NCBI RefSeq assembly: GCF_000021805.1
Contig: NC_011726.1
Location: 2,760,097-2,824,096, forward strand
From: Rippkaea orientalis PCC 8801
GTDB lineage: Bacteria; Cyanobacteriota; Cyanobacteriia; Cyanobacteriales; Microcystaceae
Direction of reading: 5' to 3'
Length of the DNA: 64,000 nt
The notes beneath the pieces were generated by a model. It was not told the DNA's origin. It made no database searches and saw only the letters and a program-made list of their open reading frames with translations. Below are positions 52,571 to 63,105 of the stretch, piece after piece. The first letter of the stretch is position 1; each line of letters starts with the position of its first letter. Position numbers and translations under genes: made by a program.

Positions 52571-54451
52571 CTATTGTCCTAAATTGTCTGAATAAGGTAA
52601 ACAAATTTTAACCGTTGTTCCTAAGTCTATTCCCTCGCTGGACAAAGTAATATTCCCCCCCATTAATTGCATTAAATTCCGAGAAATTGCTAACCCTAAC
52701 CCCGTTCCACTGTACTTGCGAGTGGTTGAACCATCTACCATAACAAAAGGTCGAAAAAGCTTATCTTGCTGTTTAATATCAATGCCAATTCCCGTATCTT
52801 TAACAGTAATACAGACCTGTTTTTGATGGTTATTTTCTTCAATGTGAGTTTTAATGGTAATATTTCCTTTTTCTGTAAACTTAATAGCATTTCCCAGAAC
52901 ATTCAAAATCACTTGTTTTAATTTTTTGGGATCAGCTTGAACTATTATTGAATGGGGGTTAATCTTTGTCATTAAGGTAAGTCGTTTTTTTTGAAGAGTG
53001 ATAGTTTGTAAATTAATGACTTCTGATAGTAAGCTAGTTAAATCAACAGGTTCTAAACTCACTGATAATTTGCCCGCTTCAATTTTAGCTAAATCAAGAA
53101 CATCATCAATAATTCCTAATAAATGAACTGCTGCTTGTTCAGCTTGCTGTAAAAATTCTAATTCTTCCTCTTTACTATCACAATATCCTTCTTTAAGAAT
53201 ATGAAGACAGCCAATAATTCCATTAAGAGGAGTGCGTAATTCATGGGAAGTAGTGGCTAAAAATTCACTTTTCAAGCGATTAGCATTTTGTGCTTCTTGC
53301 CACGCGGAAACCACCTCTTCTCCCCAAGCTTGTAGTCGTTCTACCATATCCTGAATAGCGATCGCTAGTTGATCGACTTCTCTAATTCTAAAATTAAGGC
53401 GCATGGGTTGTTTAGCATTGAGATTAGCTTTATTAATGGCATAATCTCGGAGTTTTTCTACAGGACGGGCTAACTCCCACGCAATATACAATACCGCTAA
53501 AAAACTCGCTGTCAACAAGGCAAAAACCATATAAAACAACACTCGCCGAATTTCTACTAAGGGAGAAAGGGCATCAACTAGGGGAGAAACCGCTAAAATG
53601 ACCCATTTTTGTCCTTTATCTTGGGTAACGGGACTAGGAATAGAACTATATCCGGCCACCAATTCTACCCCATCTTTTTCTAAGGCAAATAGGTGTAAAA
53701 AATCTTGTCGTCCCGCGATCGCATTACCAATCAATATTTTAAGACGATTAGCATCGGCTTCTTGTTCAATATTACGCCCCACTCGTTGCCGAAATGGATG
53801 GGCTAAAATAGTTCCTGATTGGGCAATCACAACGGGATATCCGGCTAACGAACCAGGAGAGACTTTTTCTTTTTCAAGTAAGGCTGATTGAATTTTTAGG
53901 GCATAACGCAACCCCCCTTGACTATCATAAACTGGGGCAGCTAAGAATAAGACTAATTGACTCTCAGAAGAAGGTTGTTTTGACAGTTGATTGGGCAATA
54001 ATAGGTCAATAAAAATAGCATCAGGGTTAGTTAATAATTGGGTTTGTTGCTGCGACCAGTTGCTAACTTTTATTGGATTACCGATTCTCTGATCACAGGT
54101 ACTTGCGGTTAATTTGCCTGTACTTAAATCCTGTAACTGGATACATTGAATTTGCGTTGGTAATGTCGTAGACAACTGTTTAAGAAAGTTGTTTTGATCT
54201 TGTTGAGAGCCTTCTTTTAGCACTACACTATCACTGGCTGTTACTAAATTAGCTTGTAACGATTCTATAGATTGACTGATACTTTGTCCTTTACGAATAG
54301 CACTTTCAGTTAAATTTTGTCTTGCTGTTTCTAGAAAAGCAGAACGCGCTTTGCGATAGGTGACATAAACCCCCATTAATAAAACAGGAACGCTAACTAA
54401 TAGTAACCGTGAAACAAGAATACGACGGAAAGAAGATCTACCTAATATCAT
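52571..54451 (-). CDS. Membrane sensor histidine kinase
   Basis: This 626-aa protein has an N-terminal membrane helix (ILVSRLLLVSVPVLLMGVYV), a periplasmic Cache-like sensor region at about 35-300, a second membrane helix (VLFYMVFALLTASFLAVLYI) and a HAMP domain. The HisKA domain has SHELRTPLNGIIG with the phosphorylated His near 402. The ATPase domain has NVLGNAIKF, DTGIGI and GTGLGLAIS. There is no receiver domain and no response regulator next door, so its partner lies elsewhere. Confidence 0.95.
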   Translation of the reverse strand: MILGRSSFRRILVSRLLLVSVPVLLMGVYVTYRKARSAFLETARQNLTESAIRKGQSISQSIESLQANLVTASDSVVLKEGSQQDQNNFLKQLSTTLPTQIQCIQLQDLSTGKLTASTCDQRIGNPIKVSNWSQQQTQLLTNPDAIFIDLLLPNQLSKQPSSESQLVLFLAAPVYDSQGGLRYALKIQSALLEKEKVSPGSLAGYPVVIAQSGTILAHPFRQRVGRNIEQEADANRLKILIGNAIAGRQDFLHLFALEKDGVELVAGYSSIPSPVTQDKGQKWVILAVSPLVDALSPLVEIRRVLFYMVFALLTASFLAVLYIAWELARPVEKLRDYAINKANLNAKQPMRLNFRIREVDQLAIAIQDMVERLQAWGEEVVSAWQEAQNANRLKSEFLATTSHELRTPLNGIIGCLHILKEGYCDSKEEELEFLQQAEQAAVHLLGIIDDVLDLAKIEAGKLSVSLEPVDLTSLLSEVINLQTITLQKKRLTLMTKINPHSIIVQADPKKLKQVILNVLGNAIKFTEKGNITIKTHIEENNHQKQVCITVKDTGIGIDIKQQDKLFRPFVMVDGSTTRKYSGTGLGLAISRNLMQLMGGNITLSSEGIDLGTTVKICLPYSDNLGQ

Positions 54452-55219
54452 TTCTCTTGAATTTGATTACCTAGGATTAATACAAAGTGGGGAAGATACA
54501 TGAACTATAATAAACATTGATAAAACTGTATCATTGGCAAAAAATTTAAGCTCCTACTATATCAATAGTAAATGATCAATTGTTAATTGACATATTGTCT
54601 AACTAAATTCGACCATATTTAAGCATTTTTTGATGTTTAAATCTATACACTCTTGGGTATACTTAGGGTTAGGTTGATGAGATCGATTGATGAATTGAGA
54701 ATGTAAATCTATAAACACTAGACTGTAAACAATAAAAATTAGATTTAATCATAAGGAAGAAATTAACAGTATTTTTGTTTTACAATTCACTATTTTCTCC
54801 TTCATCAAAAAAGCTTTTTTCTAATTGCAACCCTTTAATATCAGATGGCATTTAGAGGAGTATTATAATTAATATTTTTTGCTGCGGTTAATAAGAAAAT
54901 TTTTATCTGTTTTAAGCATTGTTCTGGAGTCATGTCTGCTATGTCTTGGGTCATATTATTGCCTATTTAGGTTTTGGTTTAAAAATTTAGTTGGGTTAAT
55001 TATAACATTAATTGGTTGAATTTCACGGATTCACTATAGTGCTTATCTTTGAATTGTAAACAGTGTAACACAAGCATCTATTACAGACTAGAAGGCTGTG
55101 TTACTATTTACATCTCATTTGAAAATACTATAAAATGTAAATCTAACGTTAACATAATAATAATCAAGAACCTGTGCCTTTTATTTGGGTGAACACTGGT
55201 TTGTCTTTATCTATCTATC
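54452..55219. other. Long AT-rich intergenic region with a small-gene remnant
   Basis: This 768-bp gap divides the divergent histidine kinase and ABC exporter genes. Apart from the candidate small ORFs at 54780-54954 I see no gene, RNA or clear repeat. Confidence 0.5.
54780..54954 (-). pseudogene. Possible small gene in two frames
   Basis: From the ATG at 54954 the minus strand encodes 37 residues (MTQDIADMTPEQCLKQIKIF and on) to a stop at 54841. A second frame starting at 54851 continues with 23 residues (MPSDIKGLQLEKSFFDEGEN...). The two overlap by 11 bases. They may be one frameshifted small gene or two chance ORFs. No homology is recognised. Confidence 0.3.
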
Positions 55220-57052
55220 ATGACTGTTTTATCCCCTCTCCCTAACGCTAAAACCCCTCAATCTCCCCGTGAAAGTGACAGCAGACTTATCTTAAGATTG
55301 GTTCCTTATGTGCGTCGTCACCCCCGTTTATTATTGATATCCATGGGGTTACTCATTCCTTTGTCTATCGCGGGGGCCATCCAACCCTTAATTATCGGTC
55401 AAGCGGTTTCTTTGTTGCGTCAAGAGTCTACCTGGGGGTTTTTAAAAACCATTTCTATTCAAGAAGGCATACAATTTTTGAGTATTTTATTATTAATAAC
55501 CATTATTATTCGTGTTATTTGTGCTTCTTGTCAAGGCTATTTAGTTCAGAAAATTGGGCAACAAATTACCGCAGATATTCGCAAAGATTTGTTTACTCAT
55601 GTCACTTCTTTAGGGACAAGTTTTTTTAACCGAACTCCCGTCGGAAAGTTAGTAACACGCTTAACCAGTGATGTTGAAGCATTGGGGGATGTTTTTTCCA
55701 GTGGTGCCATCGGGGTTTTAAGTGATGCTATCTATATTTTAGCGATTATTATCACGATGTTTACCTTACACGGAAAATTAGCTTTAATGTTACTTTTGAT
55801 GCTGATTCCTGTAACGGGATTAATTATTTATTTTCAAACTGAATATCGTAAGGCAAATTATCAAGTACGGGAAGAACTTTCACAACTCAATTCGATGTTA
55901 CAAGAAAATGTTTCTGGTATTAATGTTGTTCAGTTATTCCGTCGAGAACACTTTAATGGAGAATTATTTCGCACCATTAATCAGAGATATCGTCAAGCAG
56001 TTGATAAAACGATCTTTCATGATTCGGCGGTTTCTGCTACCTTGGAATGGATTAGTTTAGTAGCGATCGCAGGGGTTCTTTGGTTAGGAGGAATTTTCAT
56101 TCTCGATGATGCTATTACCTTTGGAACCTTGTCTGCATTTATTCTTTATTCACAGCGTTTGTTTAACCCTTTACGTCAATTTGCTGATAAATTTACTATG
56201 TTTCAGGCAGGATTTACTGCGATAGAACGCATTAGTGAATTGATGAATGAACCAATAGATATTCCTGAACCTGAAGCTAAAATTACTTCCTTTTCTACCC
56301 TGCGTGAGCAAAATACAACAGGGGAAATTCGCTTTGAAAATGTTTGGTTTGGCTACAAAAAAGATGAGTATGTTCTCAAAGATTTAGACTTTACTATCCA
56401 TCCAGGGGAAAAAGTTGCTTTAGTCGGTCCAACGGGTGCAGGAAAAAGTTCTATTATTCGTTTATTATCTCGTTTATACGACCCAACTCAAGGCAGAATT
56501 TTGATCGATGGTGTGGATATTCGAGACATTTCTAAAACAGAATTACGGCAATATGTTGGGGTCATTCTTCAAGAAACGTTTCTCTTTGCTGGAGATGTTA
56601 TTCGGAATATTACGTTAGGAGAAGATTACTGTTTAGAACGGGTTCAAAATGCAGCCAAATTAACCAATGTTGATGCTTTTATTGAGGAACTTCCCCAAGG
56701 CTATCAAACAGAAGTACGTGAACGGGGAACCAATTTATCAGGAGGACAAAGACAACTGTTAGCCTTTGCTAGAGTTGCAATTCGTAACCCTCGCGTGTTA
56801 GTTTTAGACGAAGCAACGTCCAGTTTAGATGTTAAAACAGAAGCCTTAATTCAACAAGCGTTAGATAATTTATTAGTCAATCGAACGGCTATTATTATTG
56901 CTCATCGACTTTCCACTATTCGGGATGTAGATCGTATTTTAGTCTTGAAACAAGGGGAGTTAATTGAATCAGGAAACCATGAAGAGTTATTAAAGCAAAA
57001 TGGACTATACAGCAGTTTATATAAGCTGCAAATGATGGGATATGAAGAATAA
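55220..57052 (+). CDS. MsbA-like ABC exporter (fused permease and ATPase)
   Basis: This 610-aa half-transporter has six membrane helices at about 35-330. Its ATPase has Walker A GPTGAGKSS at 403, the Q-loop VILQETFLFAGD, signature LSGGQRQ, Walker B VLVLDEATSSLD and IAHRLSTIRD. There is no C39 peptidase domain, so it differs from the RiPP exporter. It probably works as a homodimer exporting lipids or drugs. The substrate cannot be told. Confidence 0.93.
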   Translation: MTVLSPLPNAKTPQSPRESDSRLILRLVPYVRRHPRLLLISMGLLIPLSIAGAIQPLIIGQAVSLLRQESTWGFLKTISIQEGIQFLSILLLITIIIRVICASCQGYLVQKIGQQITADIRKDLFTHVTSLGTSFFNRTPVGKLVTRLTSDVEALGDVFSSGAIGVLSDAIYILAIIITMFTLHGKLALMLLLMLIPVTGLIIYFQTEYRKANYQVREELSQLNSMLQENVSGINVVQLFRREHFNGELFRTINQRYRQAVDKTIFHDSAVSATLEWISLVAIAGVLWLGGIFILDDAITFGTLSAFILYSQRLFNPLRQFADKFTMFQAGFTAIERISELMNEPIDIPEPEAKITSFSTLREQNTTGEIRFENVWFGYKKDEYVLKDLDFTIHPGEKVALVGPTGAGKSSIIRLLSRLYDPTQGRILIDGVDIRDISKTELRQYVGVILQETFLFAGDVIRNITLGEDYCLERVQNAAKLTNVDAFIEELPQGYQTEVRERGTNLSGGQRQLLAFARVAIRNPRVLVLDEATSSLDVKTEALIQQALDNLLVNRTAIIIAHRLSTIRDVDRILVLKQGELIESGNHEELLKQNGLYSSLYKLQMMGYEE

Positions 57053-57287
57053 GTGACTTATTGATGAATAATTTGCTGTTTCAACGAAGTCTAAAACCCT
57101 AATCATTTCGTTGAAAAAATCTTAACTCTGACCTCCGAACTCCTAACACTGAACTTCAATGATTAAGGTAATCTAATCCTAGGATTAACTTTGTGTTAAC
57201 AAATTGACTCTTTTGAAGGGAGTTATTTTTTTCTTGACTAAGGTATACTATGTATGTCTATAAACTGAAAAAGTCACTCACAATAAA

Positions 57288-58595
57288 ATGTCCCTATCTC
57301 GAAGAAAGTTTCTGACCATAGCGGGAATGGGTGTTGCGACAGGAGTAGCAGCAGCCTCTCTAAAAAACCTATACATTCGTGTTGCTAATGGACAAAACCC
57401 GACTATCAAAGGGTTAGGAAAGCTAGTCAAAGATCCTAACGGTATTTTAGATCTTTCCCCAGGATTACAATATCGAATTATCTCCGAAGGTGGCAAACCA
57501 ATGAGTGATGGAAACCCCGTTCCTACCAGTTTTGATGGGATGGCTGCTTTTCCAGGGAAAAACGGACAAACCATCCTAATTCGTAACCATGAATTGAGTC
57601 CGAGTCAGTCTCCTGGGGTAATAGCAACAGAAGCATTTCAATACGATAAATTATCGAAAGGGGGTACAACAACTGTGATCGTAAATAGCGATCGCACCCT
57701 CGATAAAGAGTTTGTTTCCCTAGCAGGAACTAACCGAAATTGTGGTGGAGGAACCACTCCTTGGGGATCTTGGATCAGTTCTGAAGAAGACGTTTCTACC
57801 CCGAAAACCAATATCCCTGAAGATCCCAATAGTGTCTCTGTTAAGCATGGTTATAATTTTGAAGTTTCTACGCAAGAAAAGCGAGAAAAACCCATTCCTT
57901 TAACCGCAATGGGACGGTTTCGCCATGAAGCGATCGCGGTTGATCCAAAAACGGGATATATCTATCAAACGGAAGATCAAGTTGATAGTTGTTTCTATCG
58001 CTTTCGTCCCAATAAATCAGGGAATTTACAAGAAGGAGGCACGCTAGAAGCTTTAGTAATTGATGGAATGCCTAAAATTAATACTAGCAAAAATTATCCC
58101 TTAAATCAACCCAAAGCGGTTAAATGGGTCAAACTAGAAGACGTTGATCCCGAACAAGATACCCTGCGTTATGAAGCACAAAATAAAGGTGCAGCTATTT
58201 TTAGCAGAGGAGAGGGAATTTGTTTAGGAAATGGTGAAATTTACTTTACTTGTACCGACGGAGGAAACGCCGAAAAAGGTCAAATATTTCGCTATAATCC
58301 TGTTAACGAAACCATTAGTTTATTTGTCGAATCTCCTGGAAAAGAAGTTTTAGACTATCCTGATAATTTAATTTTATCTCCCTTTGGTGATTTAATTGTC
58401 TGTGAAGATGGCCAAGATGAACAATTTTTAGTCGGAGTCACTCCCCAAGGAGAAATTTATCAGTTAGGACGCAATGCTTTAAATAATAGTGAATTTGCAG
58501 GGGTTTGTTTTTCTCCTGATCAAAAAACCATGTTTGTGAATATTTATTCTCCTGGTGTAACCCTAGCCGTTTGGGGAAATTGGCAGAAAGGTTAG
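57288..58595 (+). CDS. PhoX/DUF839-family protein with Tat signal
   Basis: This 435-aa protein has a Tat signal (SRRKFLTIAGMGVATGVAAA) at the N-terminus. The conserved DUF839 elements include RNHELSPSQSPG, NRNCGGGTTPWGSWISSEED and GRFRHEAIAVDPKTGYIYQTED, and later CTDGGNAEKGQIFRY. PhoX proteins are calcium- and iron-dependent phosphatases exported folded through the Tat system. Whether this member is a phosphatase is not certain from sequence. No Pho box was identified. Confidence 0.88.
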   Translation: MSLSRRKFLTIAGMGVATGVAAASLKNLYIRVANGQNPTIKGLGKLVKDPNGILDLSPGLQYRIISEGGKPMSDGNPVPTSFDGMAAFPGKNGQTILIRNHELSPSQSPGVIATEAFQYDKLSKGGTTTVIVNSDRTLDKEFVSLAGTNRNCGGGTTPWGSWISSEEDVSTPKTNIPEDPNSVSVKHGYNFEVSTQEKREKPIPLTAMGRFRHEAIAVDPKTGYIYQTEDQVDSCFYRFRPNKSGNLQEGGTLEALVIDGMPKINTSKNYPLNQPKAVKWVKLEDVDPEQDTLRYEAQNKGAAIFSRGEGICLGNGEIYFTCTDGGNAEKGQIFRYNPVNETISLFVESPGKEVLDYPDNLILSPFGDLIVCEDGQDEQFLVGVTPQGEIYQLGRNALNNSEFAGVCFSPDQKTMFVNIYSPGVTLAVWGNWQKG

Positions 58596-58694
58596 TCAAG
58601 GAATCCTCAATCGATCAATTAATAAGGGAGGCGAGTTTTTACAACAATTTATACTTCTAAGAAAGCACACAAAATTAATGGTACAACAACTGTA

Positions 58695-58713
58695 GGGTGG
58701 GCAATGCCCACCC
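58695..58713. repeat. GGGTGGGC palindrome copy
   Basis: GGGTGGGCAATGCCCACCC is a perfect 19-bp palindrome between convergent genes, preceded by TGTA. It could act as a terminator hairpin. Confidence 0.6.
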
Positions 58714-58719
58714 GAATGA

Positions 58720-60081
58720 TTAAGATTTTTTAACAAAGAAAAGAGCCGAGCGTGCGGGAATTTCTAACCCTCCCTTATCAGGAGAACCCCATTGAGTGAC
58801 GTATTTTTGTCCGTCCCTTCCACGGCCAACACACATGGTAAAATCAAAAACCGATTCTTGATAGCATCCTTCCTCTAAACCCGGCATTCTGGCAACTGAT
58901 TGCACAAAGGGTTCTCCGGCTTTATTGATCATAGCAATGCCTTGATTGCCCCGTTCAATAAATAACAAATTAGGGCTATTACCCCCGTTAGCAATCTCCT
59001 TACCGTTGCGGAAATTTTGGCGTTGCGTGAGGAGTTTTTCGTGGAAATTAGCCCCGGCTCGAACAATGGGATCATTGCCATCATCAAGGTAAATTAAGGG
59101 CAGTCCATCCTGACGCGCAAGGAGGTAAGCATTGGCTAAAATTTGATCACGGGAATCAAAATTATAGGCTTGACATAGCCCCTCACAGCGACCATTGCGG
59201 GGAATGGTATCATGGGTTTTTGAGAAAGTAACCTCAATTGTTCCAGGGAGAACTCCTTGGGGATTAATCAGCGATCGCAAATCTCCTCCCAAGCTAAAAG
59301 CTGTCTTCAGTCTTCCTAACAAGCCATAGTCCGTGATATCGATGTTGTGAATCGCTGGATAAGTGGAATATTCATTGCAAGTTGCGCCAATGATTTCCCC
59401 ATAGATGTATTTATCAGAGGGAACCACTTCAAAAATGTTCCGTGCATCTGCTACAGCAATATGCTTGATGGCATCAACCCGAAATCCATCAACCCCTAAA
59501 TCTAGTAGCTTGGTTAAATAATTTCTTAGTTCTCCTTGAACGTAGGGAGAGCTCGTATTTAAGTCAGGAAGATCACCCCCTAACCATCCATTAGTAACGG
59601 TGGGACAGTTGTTGTCATTGATATCACCGCGTGGGTGAAAATCTGCCCGCGAAAAGCGAGGATATTGTAAATTTTCAACGTAAGGACTCGCATTAGCCAT
59701 GTGATTAAGCACCACATCAACTAATATTTTAAGGCCTTGTTCATGGGCTGCATTAATGAGTTCTTTTAGGTCATTTTCATTGCCTAAACGACTTTCAATA
59801 ACCGTAAAATCAACGGGTTGATATCGAGCCCACCATGCTTTATCAGGATTACTTTTTTCAGGGGGTGAAACTTGAATATATGTAAAGCCATTAGCTTTGA
59901 GTTGGGGGAGTTGATTTTTAATTTCCTGAAAAGGTATATCAAACGCTTGATAAATTACATCAGCTTTGGCAGATGGAGTATAGCCCATAACAATCATAAG
60001 GGTTATGAACAATACTATCGCTATCTTTTGAATATTCGTTAAACCAGAACGAATTTTTGTGATGATAAGGTCTTGATTCAT
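58720..60081 (-). CDS. Secreted alpha-amylase family (GH13) protein
   Basis: I use the ATG at 60081 (MNQDLIITKIRS), preceded by a GAGG ribosome site, giving 453 aa; the frame opens further upstream. A signal-type helix (IAIVLFITLMIVMGYTPSAKA) follows. GH13 regions include LVDVVLNHMA (region I), GVDGFRVDAIKHI with the nucleophile Asp (II) and YIYGEIIG with the acid Glu (III). Region IV reads SKTHDTI, so Thr replaces the usual Asn before His-Asp. It is probably periplasmic and acts on alpha-glucans. Confidence 0.9.
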   Translation of the reverse strand: MNQDLIITKIRSGLTNIQKIAIVLFITLMIVMGYTPSAKADVIYQAFDIPFQEIKNQLPQLKANGFTYIQVSPPEKSNPDKAWWARYQPVDFTVIESRLGNENDLKELINAAHEQGLKILVDVVLNHMANASPYVENLQYPRFSRADFHPRGDINDNNCPTVTNGWLGGDLPDLNTSSPYVQGELRNYLTKLLDLGVDGFRVDAIKHIAVADARNIFEVVPSDKYIYGEIIGATCNEYSTYPAIHNIDITDYGLLGRLKTAFSLGGDLRSLINPQGVLPGTIEVTFSKTHDTIPRNGRCEGLCQAYNFDSRDQILANAYLLARQDGLPLIYLDDGNDPIVRAGANFHEKLLTQRQNFRNGKEIANGGNSPNLLFIERGNQGIAMINKAGEPFVQSVARMPGLEEGCYQESVFDFTMCVGRGRDGQKYVTQWGSPDKGGLEIPARSALFFVKKS

Positions 60082-60564
60082 AATTAACCTCATTAGATCA
60101 AATTGACAAAAGAATACTACCAATAAAATTTGGAGAATTTCTGTAGAGGTTTAATAATATTAAACTCTGACGACTTTTAATTAAAGTACTTTACTAGACG
60201 TATTATAGATAAGTTCTTAAAAATACTCTAAAATTTCACAAATTCTTTATAATTAGTCGCTTTTCGAGTTTAAGGTATAATGAATAGTTCTCTCTCGAAA
60301 AATTCAATCTTTTTTTGAGGTGGTCATAATAGGAAAAAATGTTCGCCTTTGTTACATTTTGGTCGCACGCAATCATTGGTGTCAACTTAAACCGCAAAAC
60401 CCTCACCTCATAAAACTTGTAGGGTGGGTTACGCTTCGCTAACCCACCGCATCTAGATTGATCAATGATGGGTTATGGTGCCTTTGTTCCCTAAATGTAG
60501 GGTGATATGCCATTATGTTGTGGCACCTAACCCATCCTACAATCTATTCCCTAGTCCCTATTCC
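60082..60564. other. Intergenic region with a long inverted repeat
   Basis: Around 60417-60543, TTGTAGGGTGGGTTA at the left faces TAACCCATCCTACAA at the right, about 95 bp apart, with an inner TTACGCTTCGCTAA hairpin. This is another member of the GTAGGGTGGG family. No gene was seen. Confidence 0.55.
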
Positions 60565-62151
60565 CTATATATTCGTTAACCAAAGTTTTTGTTGAGGTAA
60601 AGAAAGGGGTAAACCTTGGCGGTCAAAAGCGATTTTTAAGCGACGACGAAATTCCCGTGAAATATCCCATTGTTTGAGGGGTTTTGTTTTAATCCAAACC
60701 CGAATAATTAAGCCCCGTTCCGAAAAATTATCTACCCCTAAAATTTCAGGAGTTTCTAAAATATTCTCTTGCCAAATTTTATCTTTTGTCATTTCTTCCG
60801 CTACCTGATGAACTAAGGTTAAAACTTCATCAATATCGCTTTCATAAGCAACAGGAATACTTAAATCAGCCCTTGACCAATTACTAGAAAGATTAGCAAC
60901 AATTTTGACTTCACTGTTAGGAATAGTAATTAATCTTCCTTCAGAATCTCGCAATTGTGTGATTCTTAGATTAATATTTTCAACTAAGCCGCTAAACTGT
61001 CCTACTTGAATAATATCTCCCACAGCATATTGGTCTTCAACAATAATAAAAAAGCCATTAATCGCATCTCGAATCAGGTTTTGAGACGCTAAAGAAACAG
61101 CTACCCCTAAGATCCCCACCCCTGCTAATAGGGGAGCAATATTAACTCCAATGACGGATAAAGCTACGATAATTCCCACCATTACCCAAATAATAGTAAT
61201 AATACTGCGGGAAACAAGAGAGATAGTTCTCAAGCGTAATTGTAACCGTTGATTGAACTCAAAATCTAAGACATCTTGACTAAATAATAGGGTACTTAAT
61301 TTGGCAATTAAAGCATAACTTAAGCGAATTAATAAATAGGTTCCTAACCCTACGATAGTGATTCTAGCAGGAATCCTTAGTAGCGTTATTAGCCAAATTT
61401 GAGCAATGCGTGTATAGGGAAAAAGTCCGACAATGACTAAAGTTGCTCCCAACCATAAACCAACTTCAAGAAGTTGTAATAAACGGTATTGAACTTCTCT
61501 AATATTCCATTGTTGTCGTCGGGTTAATTCAGTAGAAATCGGCTGATTGATTCTTAATTCTGCTACGCGATCGCGGTAAGTATTTAACCGTTTTATTAAA
61601 CGAAGTACCAGAAAGTTTAGAATTAATAAAAGTCCAAAAATAATGAATGCTATCAATCCCTTTTGGACTAAAGAGACTAATTCTCTTTCCTTTCTTCCCC
61701 GTTCTAATCCTTCTTGTACTTGTTCAATAATTTCTTGAGCTTTTGTTTCTAAATCAACCCCTTGATTTTTAATATCTAAACTGGTAATGGTGAGCAAACG
61801 AATTTCTAGATCATTAACCTTTACATGAATATTTGGTAAATTATTGACCGTTCGTTTTTCAATAGTCAATGTAGCGTCTTGTTGGTAAAAATAAAGATTG
61901 CTAATCCGATGTAAACGCTGCTCAATCTGTTGAACTCGTTCGGCAATATCTGATGCCGTCGCAGACACTTCAAATAAACAGAGACCATCGAGTCGAATAC
62001 AAGCGGATACTTCTGCACTATTATTATTGGTTGGCAACCAGGTATTGGTATTATTTAATTCAGGGAGAACTAAAATTTGTGCATTTAAAGGAAGAACGAT
62101 TAAACAACTTATTAAAGCAATAACTAGGAGTTTGAGGAGTTTTTTAATCAA
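60565..62151 (-). CDS. MscS-family mechanosensitive channel
   Basis: This 528-aa protein has a signal peptide (LLKLLVIALISCLIVLPLNA), a periplasmic N-terminal domain and several membrane helices. The pore helix and following beta domain are marked by IAPLLAGVGILGVAVSLASQ, then FFIIVEDQYAVGDIIQVG and GLVENINLRITQLRDSEGR. The C-terminal domain ends normally. It probably opens under osmotic downshock. The long N-terminal region places it with the larger MscS members. Confidence 0.95.
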   Translation of the reverse strand: MIKKLLKLLVIALISCLIVLPLNAQILVLPELNNTNTWLPTNNNSAEVSACIRLDGLCLFEVSATASDIAERVQQIEQRLHRISNLYFYQQDATLTIEKRTVNNLPNIHVKVNDLEIRLLTITSLDIKNQGVDLETKAQEIIEQVQEGLERGRKERELVSLVQKGLIAFIIFGLLLILNFLVLRLIKRLNTYRDRVAELRINQPISTELTRRQQWNIREVQYRLLQLLEVGLWLGATLVIVGLFPYTRIAQIWLITLLRIPARITIVGLGTYLLIRLSYALIAKLSTLLFSQDVLDFEFNQRLQLRLRTISLVSRSIITIIWVMVGIIVALSVIGVNIAPLLAGVGILGVAVSLASQNLIRDAINGFFIIVEDQYAVGDIIQVGQFSGLVENINLRITQLRDSEGRLITIPNSEVKIVANLSSNWSRADLSIPVAYESDIDEVLTLVHQVAEEMTKDKIWQENILETPEILGVDNFSERGLIIRVWIKTKPLKQWDISREFRRRLKIAFDRQGLPLSLPQQKLWLTNI

Positions 62152-62202
62152 GGCACTAAAGACAAATACTCTACATTTTTCAGGATAAAACGTATCCTTG
62201 GG

Positions 62203-62991
62203 TTAACCCTTGAGGGCTTTATTATAATTGAGAACTCGGATGACAGTTCCTGACTTGGGTAGATCCGAAGATCTCAGCCGAAGTTGATTGTCATTAATTT
62301 GGCGAATATTCATCTCCTTAACTAACCCTAAAAAGTCATCAACCGGAGATAGATCACAGGTTTTTTTATCGGCCGCTGAGGTTAAATAATGCGTCGGAAT
62401 CATCACTCTGGGGTTGAGGGTATTCATGGCTTGTTTGGCTTCTTCGGCACTATAAGCTTTTCGTCCTCCTCCCACGGGAATTAGCGCAAGATCGGGGCTA
62501 CCTAAAAGGATTTTTTGTTCAATACTGATGGGTGCAGCAGCCCCCCCTAAATGAACAACCCTGAGTCCCCCTTGAGTCCAACGCCAAGCGACATTCATGC
62601 CAAATTGTTTGCCCCCTTTGCGATCGTGGGCAATTTCTACCCCTTGGATGCGTAACCCATTAATCTCATAAACCCCAGGTTCATACAAAATTTTGGGGTT
62701 TCCAGGTAAATTTTCCGCCGCCCCTTCGTCCCAGAGTCGGCTACTAATAATCACTAAATCGGCAGCAACTTTAGGCAGTTGATACCCTGCCGTACAGCCA
62801 ATTGTCCGAAAAGGATTGGCTAAAATTTTCACCCCTCCCCCGGTAAACAAAAAGGCGGTATGACCGAGGTATTGTACCAACAACGAATCTTTACTTTGAC
62901 CCCAGACAGGTTGAAACTGAGAAACGAAGGGAACAGCAGTGGTTGCGATGGCACTTGCACCTACATAACGGAGTAATTGTCGCCGTTTCAT
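62203..62991 (-). CDS. MBL-fold metallohydrolase with Tat-like signal
   Basis: This 262-aa protein begins MKRRQLLRYVGASAIATTAV, a twin-arginine-type signal. The rest follows an UlaG-like metallo-beta-lactamase pattern: LVQYLGHTAFLFTGGGVKIL, then VVHLGGAAAP and MIPTHYL. Canonical HxHxDH is not seen, so the active site may be reduced. It is divergent from a second MBL-fold gene. Confidence 0.82.
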   Translation of the reverse strand: MKRRQLLRYVGASAIATTAVPFVSQFQPVWGQSKDSLLVQYLGHTAFLFTGGGVKILANPFRTIGCTAGYQLPKVAADLVIISSRLWDEGAAENLPGNPKILYEPGVYEINGLRIQGVEIAHDRKGGKQFGMNVAWRWTQGGLRVVHLGGAAAPISIEQKILLGSPDLALIPVGGGRKAYSAEEAKQAMNTLNPRVMIPTHYLTSAADKKTCDLSPVDDFLGLVKEMNIRQINDNQLRLRSSDLPKSGTVIRVLNYNKALKG

Positions 62992-63105
62992 CTTGTTTTC
63001 CCCATCTACACAGCAATAAGTATTTATCCTGGGTCTAGTATAGCAGGGGTGATAACAAGTCTTTACAATAGGAGAAAAGATCTAGGACTCAAAGGACTAA
63101 TTGTT

